From Caulobacterales bacterium (GTDB lineage: Bacteria > Pseudomonadota > Alphaproteobacteria > Caulobacterales > Caulobacteraceae): DNA of 64,000 bases. The notes beneath the pieces were generated by a model. It did no database searches, was not told the DNA's origin, and saw only the letters and a list, made by a program, of their open reading frames with translations. Shown one piece after another: positions 18,596-26,255 of the stretch (positions are counted from its first letter, which is position 1; each line of letters opens with the position of its first letter). Location of the stretch: contig CANJID010000010.1 of assembly GCA_947474395.1 (NCBI GenBank), positions 1 through 64,000 of the forward strand. Direction: 5' to 3'. Both the position numbers and the translations under genes were made by a program.

Positions 18596-19396
18596 GTGTC
18601 CTGCGTGCAGCGTATCTGGCGACCGCTTCTTCTGCTTCTTGCGATCGCGCTGTGCCTGCCCGCGTGCGCCTCCGCCGCGCAGGCGCCGACCCCGCAATAC
18701 GGCTACACCGTCGTGCGCGCCTATCCGCACGACCGAGAGGCCTTCACCCAGGGCCTGTTCTGGCTCGACGGCTATCTCTACGAGGGCACGGGCCTGGAGG
18801 GCCGCTCCTCGATCCGCAAGGTGCGGCTCGAGACCGGCGAGGTGGTGCAGCAGCGTGACGTGCCGGCCGCCTATTTCGGCGAGGGCATCGTCAACTGGGC
18901 CGGCCGGCTGATCGAGATCACCTGGCGCTCCGAGATGGGCTTCATCTATGACCTGATGACCTTCCAGCTCCAGGGGCAGTTCGCCTATCCGGGCGAAGGC
19001 TGGGGCCTGACCCAGGACGGCCGGCGCATCATCATGAGCGACGGCAGCGCCTACCTTCGCTTCCTAGACCCCGTCACCCTGAAGCAAACCGGTCGAGTGC
19101 GCGTCACCGAGGCGGGACGGGCGGTGGATCAGCTCAACGAGCTGGAATATGTGCGCGGCGAGGTCCTGGCCAACGTCTGGCAGACCGACACCATTGTGCG
19201 CATCGATCCCGCCACCGGCCGGGTCGTCGGGCGTATCGACCTGTCGGGGCTGTTGAACCCCTCCGAGATCGTCCCCGGCCAGACCGACGTCCTGAACGGC
19301 ATCGCTTATGACGCCGCGGGCGACCGCCTGTTCGTCACCGGCAAGCAGTGGCCCAAGCTGTTCGAGGTGAAACTGGTCCGCAAACCGGCGAGCTGA
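18596..19396 (+). CDS. Glutaminyl-peptide cyclotransferase (bacterial/plant-type beta-propeller)
   Basis: 266 residues, exported: a hydrophobic signal segment ends LCLPACASAAQ, so either a lipoprotein (Cys24) or signal peptidase I cleavage. The mature part matches the five-bladed QC family: VVRAYPHDREAFTQGLFWLDGYLYEGTGLEGRSSIRKV, FGEGIVNW, EGWGLTQDGRRIIMSDGSAYLRFLDP, LNELEYVRGEVLANVWQTD and VLNGIAYDAAGDRLFVTGKQWPKLFEV. It forms pyroglutamate at the N-terminus of exported proteins. The start is GTG 18596 or GTG 18605, with the AGAGAG ribosome site fitting 18605 better. It follows the cold-shock gene by 12 bp. Confidence 0.9.
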   Translation: MSCVQRIWRPLLLLLAIALCLPACASAAQAPTPQYGYTVVRAYPHDREAFTQGLFWLDGYLYEGTGLEGRSSIRKVRLETGEVVQQRDVPAAYFGEGIVNWAGRLIEITWRSEMGFIYDLMTFQLQGQFAYPGEGWGLTQDGRRIIMSDGSAYLRFLDPVTLKQTGRVRVTEAGRAVDQLNELEYVRGEVLANVWQTDTIVRIDPATGRVVGRIDLSGLLNPSEIVPGQTDVLNGIAYDAAGDRLFVTGKQWPKLFEVKLVRKPAS

Positions 19397-19459
19397 GGCT
19401 GCAAGTCTCGGCGGGTCCCGAATCTCTGTAGCCTCCGCCCGAGAGCAGCGGAGGCCTCC

Positions 19460-19627
19460 ATGGCGTCGAACACCGATTCCGATACTGAACTACTCGCCCG
19501 CCAGACGGCCGCGCTCGAACGCATCGCCGACGCCCTGGAGGCCATCCAGGCCCAGGGCAAGCAGAACCAGCACAACATCTATCGCATGGCCAACGCCGCC
19601 GCCGCGGACAAGGCCGCGGGCGGCTAA
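19460..19627 (+). CDS. Small hypothetical protein (55 aa)
   Basis: A 55-residue reading frame from ATG 19460 to TAA 19625-19627, with an excellent ribosome site (GGAGG at 19450-19454, 5-nt spacer). The protein is acidic at the N-terminus, then helical: [17 protein letters not shown] with hydrophobic heptad spacing, then [19 protein letters not shown]. It looks like a short amphipathic/coiled-coil protein. Codon use resembles its neighbours. No family recognised. Confidence 0.65.
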   Translation: MASNTDSDTELLARQTAALERIADALEAIQAQGKQNQHNIYRMANAAAADKAAGG

Positions 19628-19688
19628 CCACCCCCGCGCGTTGCGGGACGGGCCGCCCCGTGGCAAGAACCCCCGCATACCGGTGAGA

Positions 19689-19765
19689 CGGGGCGTAGCG
19701 CAGCCTGGTAGCGCATCTGCTTTGGGAGCAGAGGGTCGCAAGTTCGAATCTTGCCGCCCCGACCA
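19689..19765 (+). tRNA. tRNA-Pro (TGG anticodon)
   Basis: 77-nt cloverleaf with encoded CCA. The acceptor CGGGGCG pairs with CGCCCCG, the discriminator is A, and the CCA is at 19763-19765. The anticodon stem TCTGC/GCAGA holds the loop TTTGGGA (anticodon TGG). The T arm GTTCGAATC is canonical. Its body is similar to the tRNA-Pro(GGG) at 5 kb. Confidence 0.96.
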
Positions 19766-19799
19766 GCCGGAACCGGGTTCGAACTGATTGAGGCCAAGA

Positions 19800-20105
19800 A
19801 TGCTCGCGCGCATCTACCGCCCCGCCAAGTCGGCCATGCAGTCCGGTCTCGCCAAGACCAAGGACTGGGTGCTGGAGTTCGAGCCGGCGTCGGCCAGAGT
19901 CCCCGACCCCCTGATGGGCTGGAGCTCGTCGTCGGACATGAACGGCCAGGTGCGTCTCGCCTTCGAGAGCCAGGAGGAGGCGGTGGCCTACGCCCAGAGC
20001 CACGGCATCGCCTTCCAGATCGCGGAACCCAAGACCCCGCGCCGCATCATCAAGGCCTACGCCGACAACTTCTCCTACCAGCGCAAGCAGCCCTGGACTC
20101 ACTGA
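19800..20105 (+). CDS. Complex I accessory subunit NDUFS4-like (ETC complex I subunit)
   Basis: 101 residues. The sequence shows the NDUFS4/ETC_C1 family pattern: [66 protein letters not shown] and the C-terminal [15 protein letters not shown], a hallmark of the mitochondrial 18-kDa AQDQ subunit. It is one of the supernumerary subunits retained by alphaproteobacterial NADH dehydrogenase, but no nuo genes lie here. The start is ATG 19800; a TTG 12 nt earlier adds 4 residues. It sits between tRNA-Pro and tRNA-Arg. Confidence 0.93.
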   Translation: MLARIYRPAKSAMQSGLAKTKDWVLEFEPASARVPDPLMGWSSSSDMNGQVRLAFESQEEAVAYAQSHGIAFQIAEPKTPRRIIKAYADNFSYQRKQPWTH

Positions 20106-20121
20106 GCGCCCGGTCCTTTTA

Positions 20122-20198
20122 GATCCCGTAGCTCAACCGGATAGAGCATCCGCCTTCTAAGCGGACGGTTGCAGGTTCGAGTCCTGCCGGGGTCGCCA
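20122..20198 (+). tRNA. tRNA-Arg (TCT anticodon)
   Basis: 77-nt cloverleaf with encoded CCA at 20196-20198. The acceptor GATCCCG pairs with CGGGGTC (one T-G wobble), with discriminator G. The anticodon stem TCCGC/GCGGA holds the loop CTTCTAA (anticodon TCT). The T arm GGTTCGAGTCC is standard. Confidence 0.95.
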
Positions 20199-20350
20199 GG
20201 CCGGAATCCTCAGGACGGGTGTCGCGGATGAAACAATCCGCTCATCTTGCGGCCATGTTCTGGCGGTAGTGTCTTTCTCCACAGGACGGACATGGCCGAC
20301 TCGTTGCGTTGCGACGCCCCGGGCAGGCCTATTTCGCGGAGGCGTTGGAC

Positions 20351-21718
20351 ATGGCCTCGGTCACCAAGGACCTGCAGGCGGCGATCGCCGTCACCCGCTT
20401 CGGCCTGGGCGCCCGCCCGGGCGAGATCGACGCCGCCAAGGGCGATCCGCAGGGCTGGCTCAAGGCCCAGATTCGCCGCCAGGGCGCCGACCAGCCGCAG
20501 GGCGACCTCGGCTCCATCCGCGAGAACTTCGCGGCCCTGGACGCCCGCCAGCAGGTGATCCGCAACGGGGCGGCCGATCCGGCCATGCGCCGCGAGGCCA
20601 CCGCGCCGCTGCGCGAGGGGGTGATCGACGAGATGCTGGCGAGGGCCCGTCTTGCGGCGACCACGCCGGCGGGTTTTCGCGAGCGCTGGACCCTGTTCTG
20701 GGCCAACCACTTCACCGTCGCCGCCAAGGCCCTGCAGGTCGCCGCCGCCGTCGGACCCTTCGAGCGCGAGGCCATCCGCCCCAACGTCTTCGGCCGGTTC
20801 GAGGACCTGCTGGTCGCCTCCACCCGCCACCCGGGGATGCTGCTCTACCTCGACCAGGCCCAGTCGCTCGGACCCAACAGCCAGGTGGCGACGCGCCAGC
20901 GCCGGGGCGGGCTGAACGAGAACCTCGCCCGCGAGATCATGGAGCTGCACACCGTCGGCGCGGACGCCGGCTACACCCAGGCCGACGTGACCGAGTTCGC
21001 CCGCGCCCTGACCGGCTGGTCCATCGGCGGCCAGCAGGTCCCCGAGGCCCAGCGCGGGGCCTACATCTATCGCGCGGCGATGCATGAGCCCGGCGAGCGG
21101 ACCATCATGGGTCGCCGCTACGGGACCGGGGGCGAGGACCAGGCCCGCCGGGTGCTCGCCGACCTGGCAGGAGACCGCCGCACGGCCAGACACCTGGCCC
21201 GCAAGATCGCCGTGCACTTCGTCGCCGACGACCCGCCCGCCGCCCTGACCGCCCGCCTGGAGGCGGCCTGGACCACGAGCGGCGGCGATCTGTCCGCCGT
21301 GGCCGCGGCCCTGATCGCCGCGCCCGAGGCCTGGGAGCCGCAGGCCCGCAAGCTGAAGACCCCCTATGAGTTCATCGTCTCCGGCTATCGCGCGGCGAGC
21401 GTCCAGCCCCGCGACGGGCAGCGCGAGGTGGCCGTGGCCCTGACGGCCCTGGGCCAGCGCCCCTGGGCCGCGCCCCAGCCCAACGGCTGGTCGGAAATGG
21501 CCGCCGACTGGGCCCCGCCCGACGCCATCGTCAAGCGCCTGACCTGGGCCCAGGCCTTCTCCAACGCCTACGCCCCGCAGGGCTCGCCCGCCGAGATCGC
21601 CGACTCCGTGCTCGGCGCGCGGCTCTCGCCCGTCACCCGCCAGGCGGTCAGCCGCGCCGAGACCCGGCCCGAAGCCTTCGCCATCCTCCTCATGTCGCCG
21701 GAGTTCCAACGCCGATGA
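20351..21718 (+). CDS. DUF1800 domain-containing protein
   Basis: 455 residues. DUF1800 signatures: VTRFGLGARPGEI, ERWTLFWANHFTV, FEREAIRPNVFGRFEDLLVASTRHPGMLLYLDQAQSLGPNS, GLNENLAREIMELHTVGADAGYTQADVTEFARALTGWSI and LARKIAVHFVADDPP. The role is unknown, but DUF1800 and DUF1501 genes are almost always paired. ATG 20351 has GGAGG about 9 nt upstream; the frame stays open further upstream without family similarity. It has no obvious signal peptide, unlike its partner. It overlaps DUF1501 by ATGA. Confidence 0.92.
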   Translation: MASVTKDLQAAIAVTRFGLGARPGEIDAAKGDPQGWLKAQIRRQGADQPQGDLGSIRENFAALDARQQVIRNGAADPAMRREATAPLREGVIDEMLARARLAATTPAGFRERWTLFWANHFTVAAKALQVAAAVGPFEREAIRPNVFGRFEDLLVASTRHPGMLLYLDQAQSLGPNSQVATRQRRGGLNENLAREIMELHTVGADAGYTQADVTEFARALTGWSIGGQQVPEAQRGAYIYRAAMHEPGERTIMGRRYGTGGEDQARRVLADLAGDRRTARHLARKIAVHFVADDPPAALTARLEAAWTTSGGDLSAVAAALIAAPEAWEPQARKLKTPYEFIVSGYRAASVQPRDGQREVAVALTALGQRPWAAPQPNGWSEMAADWAPPDAIVKRLTWAQAFSNAYAPQGSPAEIADSVLGARLSPVTRQAVSRAETRPEAFAILLMSPEFQRR

Positions 21719-22902
21719 CCCGTTTCGATCTACCCACCCGCCGCTCGTTCCTCGCCCTTGGTGCGGGCCTGTCCCTGACGATGTACGGAGGCGGCGCCTT
21801 CGCGGCCGGCGCGCCCATGCGGCAGAAGCTGGTGCTGGTGGTGGCGCGGGGGGCGATGGACGGCCTGTCGTTGGCCCCGCCCATCGGCGATCCCAACTAC
21901 GCAGCCCTGCGCGGACCCATCGCCATCCCCGCCGACGCTGTCCTGAAGCTCGACGGTACGTTCGGCCTGCATCCCAAGCTCGACGGCCTGCACCGCATGA
22001 TCCAGTCCGGACAGGCCCGGCTCGCCCCCGCCGTGGCTCTGCCGCAGCGCATCCGCTCCCATTTCGAGGCCCAGGACCTCCTGGAGACCGGCGGTCCGCG
22101 CTCCTATGCGCTCAAGACCGGCTGGCTGAACCGCGCCGTCCAGGCGATCCAGGTCGCCCACCCGATCCAGGCCATGTCACTAGGGGCCCAGCGCCCGCTC
22201 GTGCTCACCGGCCCGATCCAGAGCCAGTCCTGGTCGCCGGGCCGCCCCGTCAACGACAGCGCCGAGCGCGTGGCCGCGGTCCTGCAGGACCTCTACGCCA
22301 ACGACCCCTTGCTGGGCCCGGCGCTCGCCAGCGGCCTGCAGACCGAAAGCATGGCGGCGGGCATGGGGACAGGCCAGCCGGTCGCCCCGCAGAACGTCGC
22401 CGCCCTGGTCGCCACCGCCGCCAAGTTCCTCACCGCGCCGGACGGCCCGTCGATCGCGGTCCTGTCCCTCGACGGGTTCGACACCCACGCGCGGCAGGGC
22501 GCGGCGGAGGGCCAGCTCGCCGTTCGTTTCAACACCCTCGACCAGACCCTGACCGGCCTGCAGACAGGGCTTGGGCCCGCCTGGAAGGACACGGTGGTGA
22601 TCGTCGCCACCGAGTTCGGCCGCACAGCGCGGATCAACGGCACCCAGGGCACCGACCACGGCACGGCCTCGGCCCTGGTCCTGGCGGGCGGGGCGGTCAA
22701 GCCGGGCGGCATGATCGGCGACTGGCCGACGCTGGCCGACAATAAACTGTTCGAAAACCGCGACCTGGCCCCGACCCTGGACGTCCGCTCCGTGTTCAAG
22801 GGCGTCCTGGCCGACCACATGGGCCTCGACCGCTCGGTGCTGGAGACCGCCGTCTTCCCAGAAAGCGCCGACGCTCCCGCCGCTAAGGGGCTGGTGGCGT
22901 AG
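21715..22902 (+). CDS. DUF1501 protein with Tat signal
   Basis: 395 residues. The N-terminus TRRSFLALGAG followed by a hydrophobic stretch and AFA is a twin-arginine (Tat) signal, so the folded protein is exported to the periplasm. The body matches DUF1501, an alkaline-phosphatase-fold family: KLVLVVARGAMDGLS at the start, IRSHFEAQDLLETGG, and later DTVVIVATEFGRTARIN-GTQGTDHG and LAGGAVKPGGMIGDWP. The usual metal-binding D and H residues are present in VLSLDGFDTH and TDHGTA. Partner of the DUF1800 gene, with which it overlaps by 4 bp; substrate unknown. Confidence 0.92.
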   Translation: MTRFDLPTRRSFLALGAGLSLTMYGGGAFAAGAPMRQKLVLVVARGAMDGLSLAPPIGDPNYAALRGPIAIPADAVLKLDGTFGLHPKLDGLHRMIQSGQARLAPAVALPQRIRSHFEAQDLLETGGPRSYALKTGWLNRAVQAIQVAHPIQAMSLGAQRPLVLTGPIQSQSWSPGRPVNDSAERVAAVLQDLYANDPLLGPALASGLQTESMAAGMGTGQPVAPQNVAALVATAAKFLTAPDGPSIAVLSLDGFDTHARQGAAEGQLAVRFNTLDQTLTGLQTGLGPAWKDTVVIVATEFGRTARINGTQGTDHGTASALVLAGGAVKPGGMIGDWPTLADNKLFENRDLAPTLDVRSVFKGVLADHMGLDRSVLETAVFPESADAPAAKGLVA

Positions 22903-23086
22903 TCGGGACCGGCTGCGGCGCAGGCTGCGGCGCGGGCTGCAGATGGTCCTTGATGATCCGCGCCATCAAGACAGAGTCGGCCTCGATCGCCGGCGGCTCT
23001 CCGAAAACCAGAGTCCAGATGTCCTGAAGCTCCCGCTTCAGCCCATCGTCCTTCCTGCGCATCCATGCCTCCGTGAAGGCGGCCAT
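22883..23086 (-). CDS. Small hypothetical protein (67 aa)
   Basis: 67 residues, converging with and overlapping the DUF1501 3' end by 20 bp. The N-terminal half is charged and helical (WMRRKDDGLKRELQDIWTLVFGEPPAIEADSVL is broken only by Gly/Pro), and the C-terminus is a Pro/Ala/Gln tail (PAPQPAPQP repeat). Start ATG 23086; a second Met at residue 9 (23062) is plausible. The composition looks like a genuine protein. No family recognised. Confidence 0.5.
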   Translation of the reverse strand: MAAFTEAWMRRKDDGLKRELQDIWTLVFGEPPAIEADSVLMARIIKDHLQPAPQPAPQPVPTTPPAP

Positions 23087-23127
23087 CTAAAGCAGATGGG
23101 GGACGGGAAGTTTTGTTGAATCCGGGG

Positions 23128-24342
23128 TTAACCGAGCTTAGCTGTGGACGCCCTGTTGAACGCGTCGAAACCGCGCCTCAGGTCGGCGATCAGGTCGGCA
23201 GGGGATTCCTGGCCGACGTGCAGGCGGATCACTGAGCCGTCCGGGGTCCAGGGCACGGCGGTGCGGCCGAGCTTGAACTGGGGATCGCAGTGGATCGCCA
23301 GGCTCTCGAACCCGCCCCAGGAGAAGCCCAGGCCGAACAGCTCCAGGGCGTCGAGGAAGGCGTGGGTGGCTGCTTCCGGCGCCGGCATCAGTACGAAGGA
23401 GAAGAGGCCGCAGGCGCCGGTGTAGTCGCGCTTCCAGAGTTCGTGGTCGGGAAAGCCGGGGAGGGCCGGGTGGAGCATGCGCGCGACCTCCGGCTGCTGT
23501 TCCACCCAGCGCGCCACCTCCAGCCCGGCCTCGCCGTGGGCCGCCATGCGGGTCGCCAGGGTCCGAAGTCCGCGAAGCCCCTGGTAGGCGTCGTCGGGGG
23601 AGACCGCCCAGCCGGTGTCCCGCACCCCGAGCTTCAGCTTCGTCGCCAGGTCCTGCCGGTTGGTGGCGCAACTGCCCAGGAAGACGTCCGAGTGGCCGCA
23701 GACGTATTTGGTCAGGGCCTGGACGCTGAGGTCAACGCCGTGGGCCAGCGGCTTGAAGGTCAGACCCGCCGCCCAGGTGTTGTCGATCAGGGTCAGGATC
23801 CCCCGCGCCGAGGCGGCCTTGGCGATGGCCGGCACGTCCTGCATCTCGAAGGTCAGGGAGCCGGGGCTCTCCAACACGATCAGCCGTGTGGCGGACGTCG
23901 CCATGGCCATGATCTCGTCCGCCGTGGCGCGGGCGCCGACGTAGCGGGTCGTCACGCCGAACCTCGTCAGGAACTGGTCCATGAAGCGGCGGGTGGGGGC
24001 GTAGACGCAATCCACCGCGATGAGATCGTCGCCGGCTCGCAGCACCGAGAGCATGGCGCCCGCCACCGCCGCCGCGCCTGAGGAATAGAGCTGCACGTGA
24101 GCCGCCCCCTCCAGCTCGCAGAGGGCGTCGGCCAGGGCGTCGTGAACGGCGAGCCCCATGCGGCCGTAGGTCTGGTGCTTGCCGTCGTAGAGCGCCTCGG
24201 CGTTCGGCAGGATCACCGTGGAGGCGCGCTGCAGCGGCGGGGAGACCGTGTGGGCGGCGAGGTTCTGCGGGCTGGCCTCGCCGGCGCGGATCAGGCGGGT
24301 GGCCTCGCCCAGCTTCGGGTCGCGTTTCGGCGGCTTGGCCAC
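23128..24342 (-). CDS. metC: Cystathionine beta-lyase-type PLP enzyme
   Basis: 404 residues, Cys/Met-metabolism PLP family. The PLP lysine is Lys212 in ALTKYVCGHSDVFLGS; other motifs are YGRMGLAVHDALADALCELEGA, YSSGAAAVAGAMLSVLRAGD, VLESPGSLTFEMQD, LIDNTWAAGLTFKPL and GLGFSWGGFESL. The WGGFESL motif and absence of the gamma-synthase Tyr set favour MetC (cystathionine to homocysteine) over MetB. The start is GTG 24342, 2 bp after the sseA stop, so cysK-sseA-metC forms a tight sulfur operon. Its exact substrate cannot be proven by sequence; other C-S lyase roles are possible. Confidence 0.87.
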   Translation of the reverse strand: MAKPPKRDPKLGEATRLIRAGEASPQNLAAHTVSPPLQRASTVILPNAEALYDGKHQTYGRMGLAVHDALADALCELEGAAHVQLYSSGAAAVAGAMLSVLRAGDDLIAVDCVYAPTRRFMDQFLTRFGVTTRYVGARATADEIMAMATSATRLIVLESPGSLTFEMQDVPAIAKAASARGILTLIDNTWAAGLTFKPLAHGVDLSVQALTKYVCGHSDVFLGSCATNRQDLATKLKLGVRDTGWAVSPDDAYQGLRGLRTLATRMAAHGEAGLEVARWVEQQPEVARMLHPALPGFPDHELWKRDYTGACGLFSFVLMPAPEAATHAFLDALELFGLGFSWGGFESLAIHCDPQFKLGRTAVPWTPDGSVIRLHVGQESPADLIADLRRGFDAFNRASTAKLG

Positions 24343-24344
24343 CG

Positions 24345-25187
24345 TCAGGCGCCCGTGGCGACGGGGGCGTCGGCCCGCGCGCCCCATTCGGTCCAGGAGC
24401 CGTCGTAGACGGGCGTATTCCAGTCTCCCAGACGGGCGCGGCCGAGGACGATCATGCAGGCGCTGATGCCGGAGCCGCAGCTGGCGGTCAGCGGCTCGGC
24501 CAGGTGCAGGTGATGGGCGGCGAACGCAGCGGCGAGCTCGTCCCCGGCCTTGAAGGTCCCGTCGGTGGCGAGGAAGGCGGTTGCGGGCAGGCTCTTCGAG
24601 CCCGGCATGTGGCCGGCGCGTAAGCCCGCACGCGGCTCCGGCATTTCACCGCGGAAGCGCGGGGCCGAGCGGGCGTCGGCCACCTGGCGACCGGCCCGCA
24701 ATTCGTCGCGCACCTGCTCGAAGTTACGCACCAGGGCCGGGTTGGGGCGGGCGGTGAAGGGGCGGGGCGCGATCGCAGGGGTCCCGGTCTCCACCGGGCG
24801 GCCCTCGGCCAGCCACTTGGGCAGGCCGCCGTCCAGCACCTTGACGCTGTCGTGGCCGAACACCCGGAACATCCACCAGACCCGGGAGGCCGGCACCATG
24901 CCGTCGGCCGCATAGACCACCACGCAGGTCTCGTCCCCGATGCCGAGGGCGCTGGTCGCCTCCGCGAAGGCGTCAGCCGTGGGCAGCATGTGGGGCAGGG
25001 GGTCGGCGTGGTCGGAGACGGCGTCGATGTCGAAGAAGCGCGCGCCGGGGATATGGGCGCGGCCGTATTCCTCCCGCCCGTTGCGATCCACCCCGGGCAG
25101 GAACCAGCTGGCGTCGAGCACCACGAGCTGCGGATCGTTCAGCCGCTCGGCCAGCCAGTCGGTGGAGACCAGGGGATCGGTCGTCAT
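24345..25187 (-). CDS. sseA: 3-mercaptopyruvate sulfurtransferase / rhodanese
   Basis: 280 residues with two rhodanese domains. Domain 1 (about 5-130) has the WFLPGVDRNGREEYGRAHIPGARFFDID signature. Domain 2 carries the active-site loop CGSGISA with Cys237. The CG(S/T)G(V/I)(T/S)A loop is typical of mercaptopyruvate sulfurtransferases rather than thiosulfate sulfurtransferases. It moves sulfane sulfur from 3-mercaptopyruvate to acceptors. It lies between cysK and metC in one operon, 1 bp after cysK, which fits cysteine-derived sulfur handling. Confidence 0.92.
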   Translation of the reverse strand: MTTDPLVSTDWLAERLNDPQLVVLDASWFLPGVDRNGREEYGRAHIPGARFFDIDAVSDHADPLPHMLPTADAFAEATSALGIGDETCVVVYAADGMVPASRVWWMFRVFGHDSVKVLDGGLPKWLAEGRPVETGTPAIAPRPFTARPNPALVRNFEQVRDELRAGRQVADARSAPRFRGEMPEPRAGLRAGHMPGSKSLPATAFLATDGTFKAGDELAAAFAAHHLHLAEPLTASCGSGISACMIVLGRARLGDWNTPVYDGSWTEWGARADAPVATGA

Positions 25188-25188
25188 C

Positions 25189-26190
25189 TCAGCTCATCCA
25201 CGGCGGGGTGGGCAGGCCCTTTTCCCGCAGGAAGGCCGGATTGAAGAGCTTGCTCTGATAGCGCTGGCCGTAGTCGCAGAGGATGGTGACGATGGTCTTG
25301 CCGGGCCCCAGGTCCCGCGCCAGGCGGATCGCGCCGGCGATGTTCACCCCCGTCGAGCCGCCCATGCACAGGCCCTCGTGCATGACGAGGTCGTAGACCT
25401 GCTCCAGGGCCTCGGCGTCCGGGATCTGGTACGCGTGGTCCATGCCGACGCCCTCCAGGTTGGCGGTGACCCGCCCCTGCCCGATCCCCTCGGTGATGGA
25501 GGAGCCCTCCGACTTCAGCTCGCCCGCGGTGTACCAGTTGAACAGGGCCGCCCCGTAGGGATCGGCGATGCCGATGGCGACGTGCCGGTTCTTCTCCCGC
25601 AGCGCCATGCCCACGCCGGCGAGGGTCCCGCCCGAGCCGACGGCGCAGATGAAGCCGTCCACCTTGCCGCCGGTCTGGGCCCAGATCTCGGGGCCCGTGG
25701 TGGCGATGTGGGCCTCGCGGTTGGCGACATTGTCGAACTGGTTGGCCCAGATGGCGCCGTTGGGCTCGGTCTTGGCCCTCTCGGCCGCCAGGGTCCCGGA
25801 ATAGCGGACATAGTTCATCGGGTTGGCGTAAGGCACCGCGTCCACCTCCACCAGCTCGGCGCCCAGCAGGCGGATGGCGTCCTTCTTCTCCTGGGTCTGG
25901 GTGCGGGGGATGACGATCAGGGCGCGATAGCCGAGCGCGCCTGCGACCATGGCCAGGCCGATGCCGGTATTGCCCGCGGTGCCCTCGACGATCAGGCCGC
26001 CGGGCTTCAGGTCACCCCGCCGCTCGGCGTCGCGGATGATGTAGAGCGCGGCCCTGTCCTTCACCGACTGACCGGGGTTCATGAACTCGGCCTTGCCCCA
26101 GATCTCGCAGCCGGTGGCCTCGCTGGCGCGGTTCAGGCGGATCAGGGGGGTGTCGCCGATCGCGTCGACGACATTGCGGGCCACGGTCAT
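25189..26190 (-). CDS. cysK: Cysteine synthase A (O-acetylserine sulfhydrylase)
   Basis: 333 residues, fold type II PLP enzyme. It makes cysteine from O-acetylserine and sulfide. The PLP lysine is Lys44 in PGQSVKDRAA; the phosphate-binding loop is VEGTAGNTGIG, the Gly-rich CAVGSGGTLAGVG follows, and GSTGVNIAGAIRLA is near the end. It heads the cysK-sseA-metC operon. The asparagine loop TSGNTG of classic CysK is TAGNTG here, as is common in alphaproteobacterial enzymes. Confidence 0.94.
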   Translation of the reverse strand: MTVARNVVDAIGDTPLIRLNRASEATGCEIWGKAEFMNPGQSVKDRAALYIIRDAERRGDLKPGGLIVEGTAGNTGIGLAMVAGALGYRALIVIPRTQTQEKKDAIRLLGAELVEVDAVPYANPMNYVRYSGTLAAERAKTEPNGAIWANQFDNVANREAHIATTGPEIWAQTGGKVDGFICAVGSGGTLAGVGMALREKNRHVAIGIADPYGAALFNWYTAGELKSEGSSITEGIGQGRVTANLEGVGMDHAYQIPDAEALEQVYDLVMHEGLCMGGSTGVNIAGAIRLARDLGPGKTIVTILCDYGQRYQSKLFNPAFLREKGLPTPPWMS

Positions 26191-26255
26191 GAAGGTCTCG
26201 AAACTCGGGAAATTCGGCAGGGCGTGACCCTATGCAGGGCGAGCGTTTCGCGCAA

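Noticed and set aside
19335-20102. Minus-strand frames with [14 protein letters not shown] and [12 protein letters not shown] patterns
   Set aside because: They are antisense readings of tRNA-Pro(TGG) and neighbours, well-known spurious annotations.
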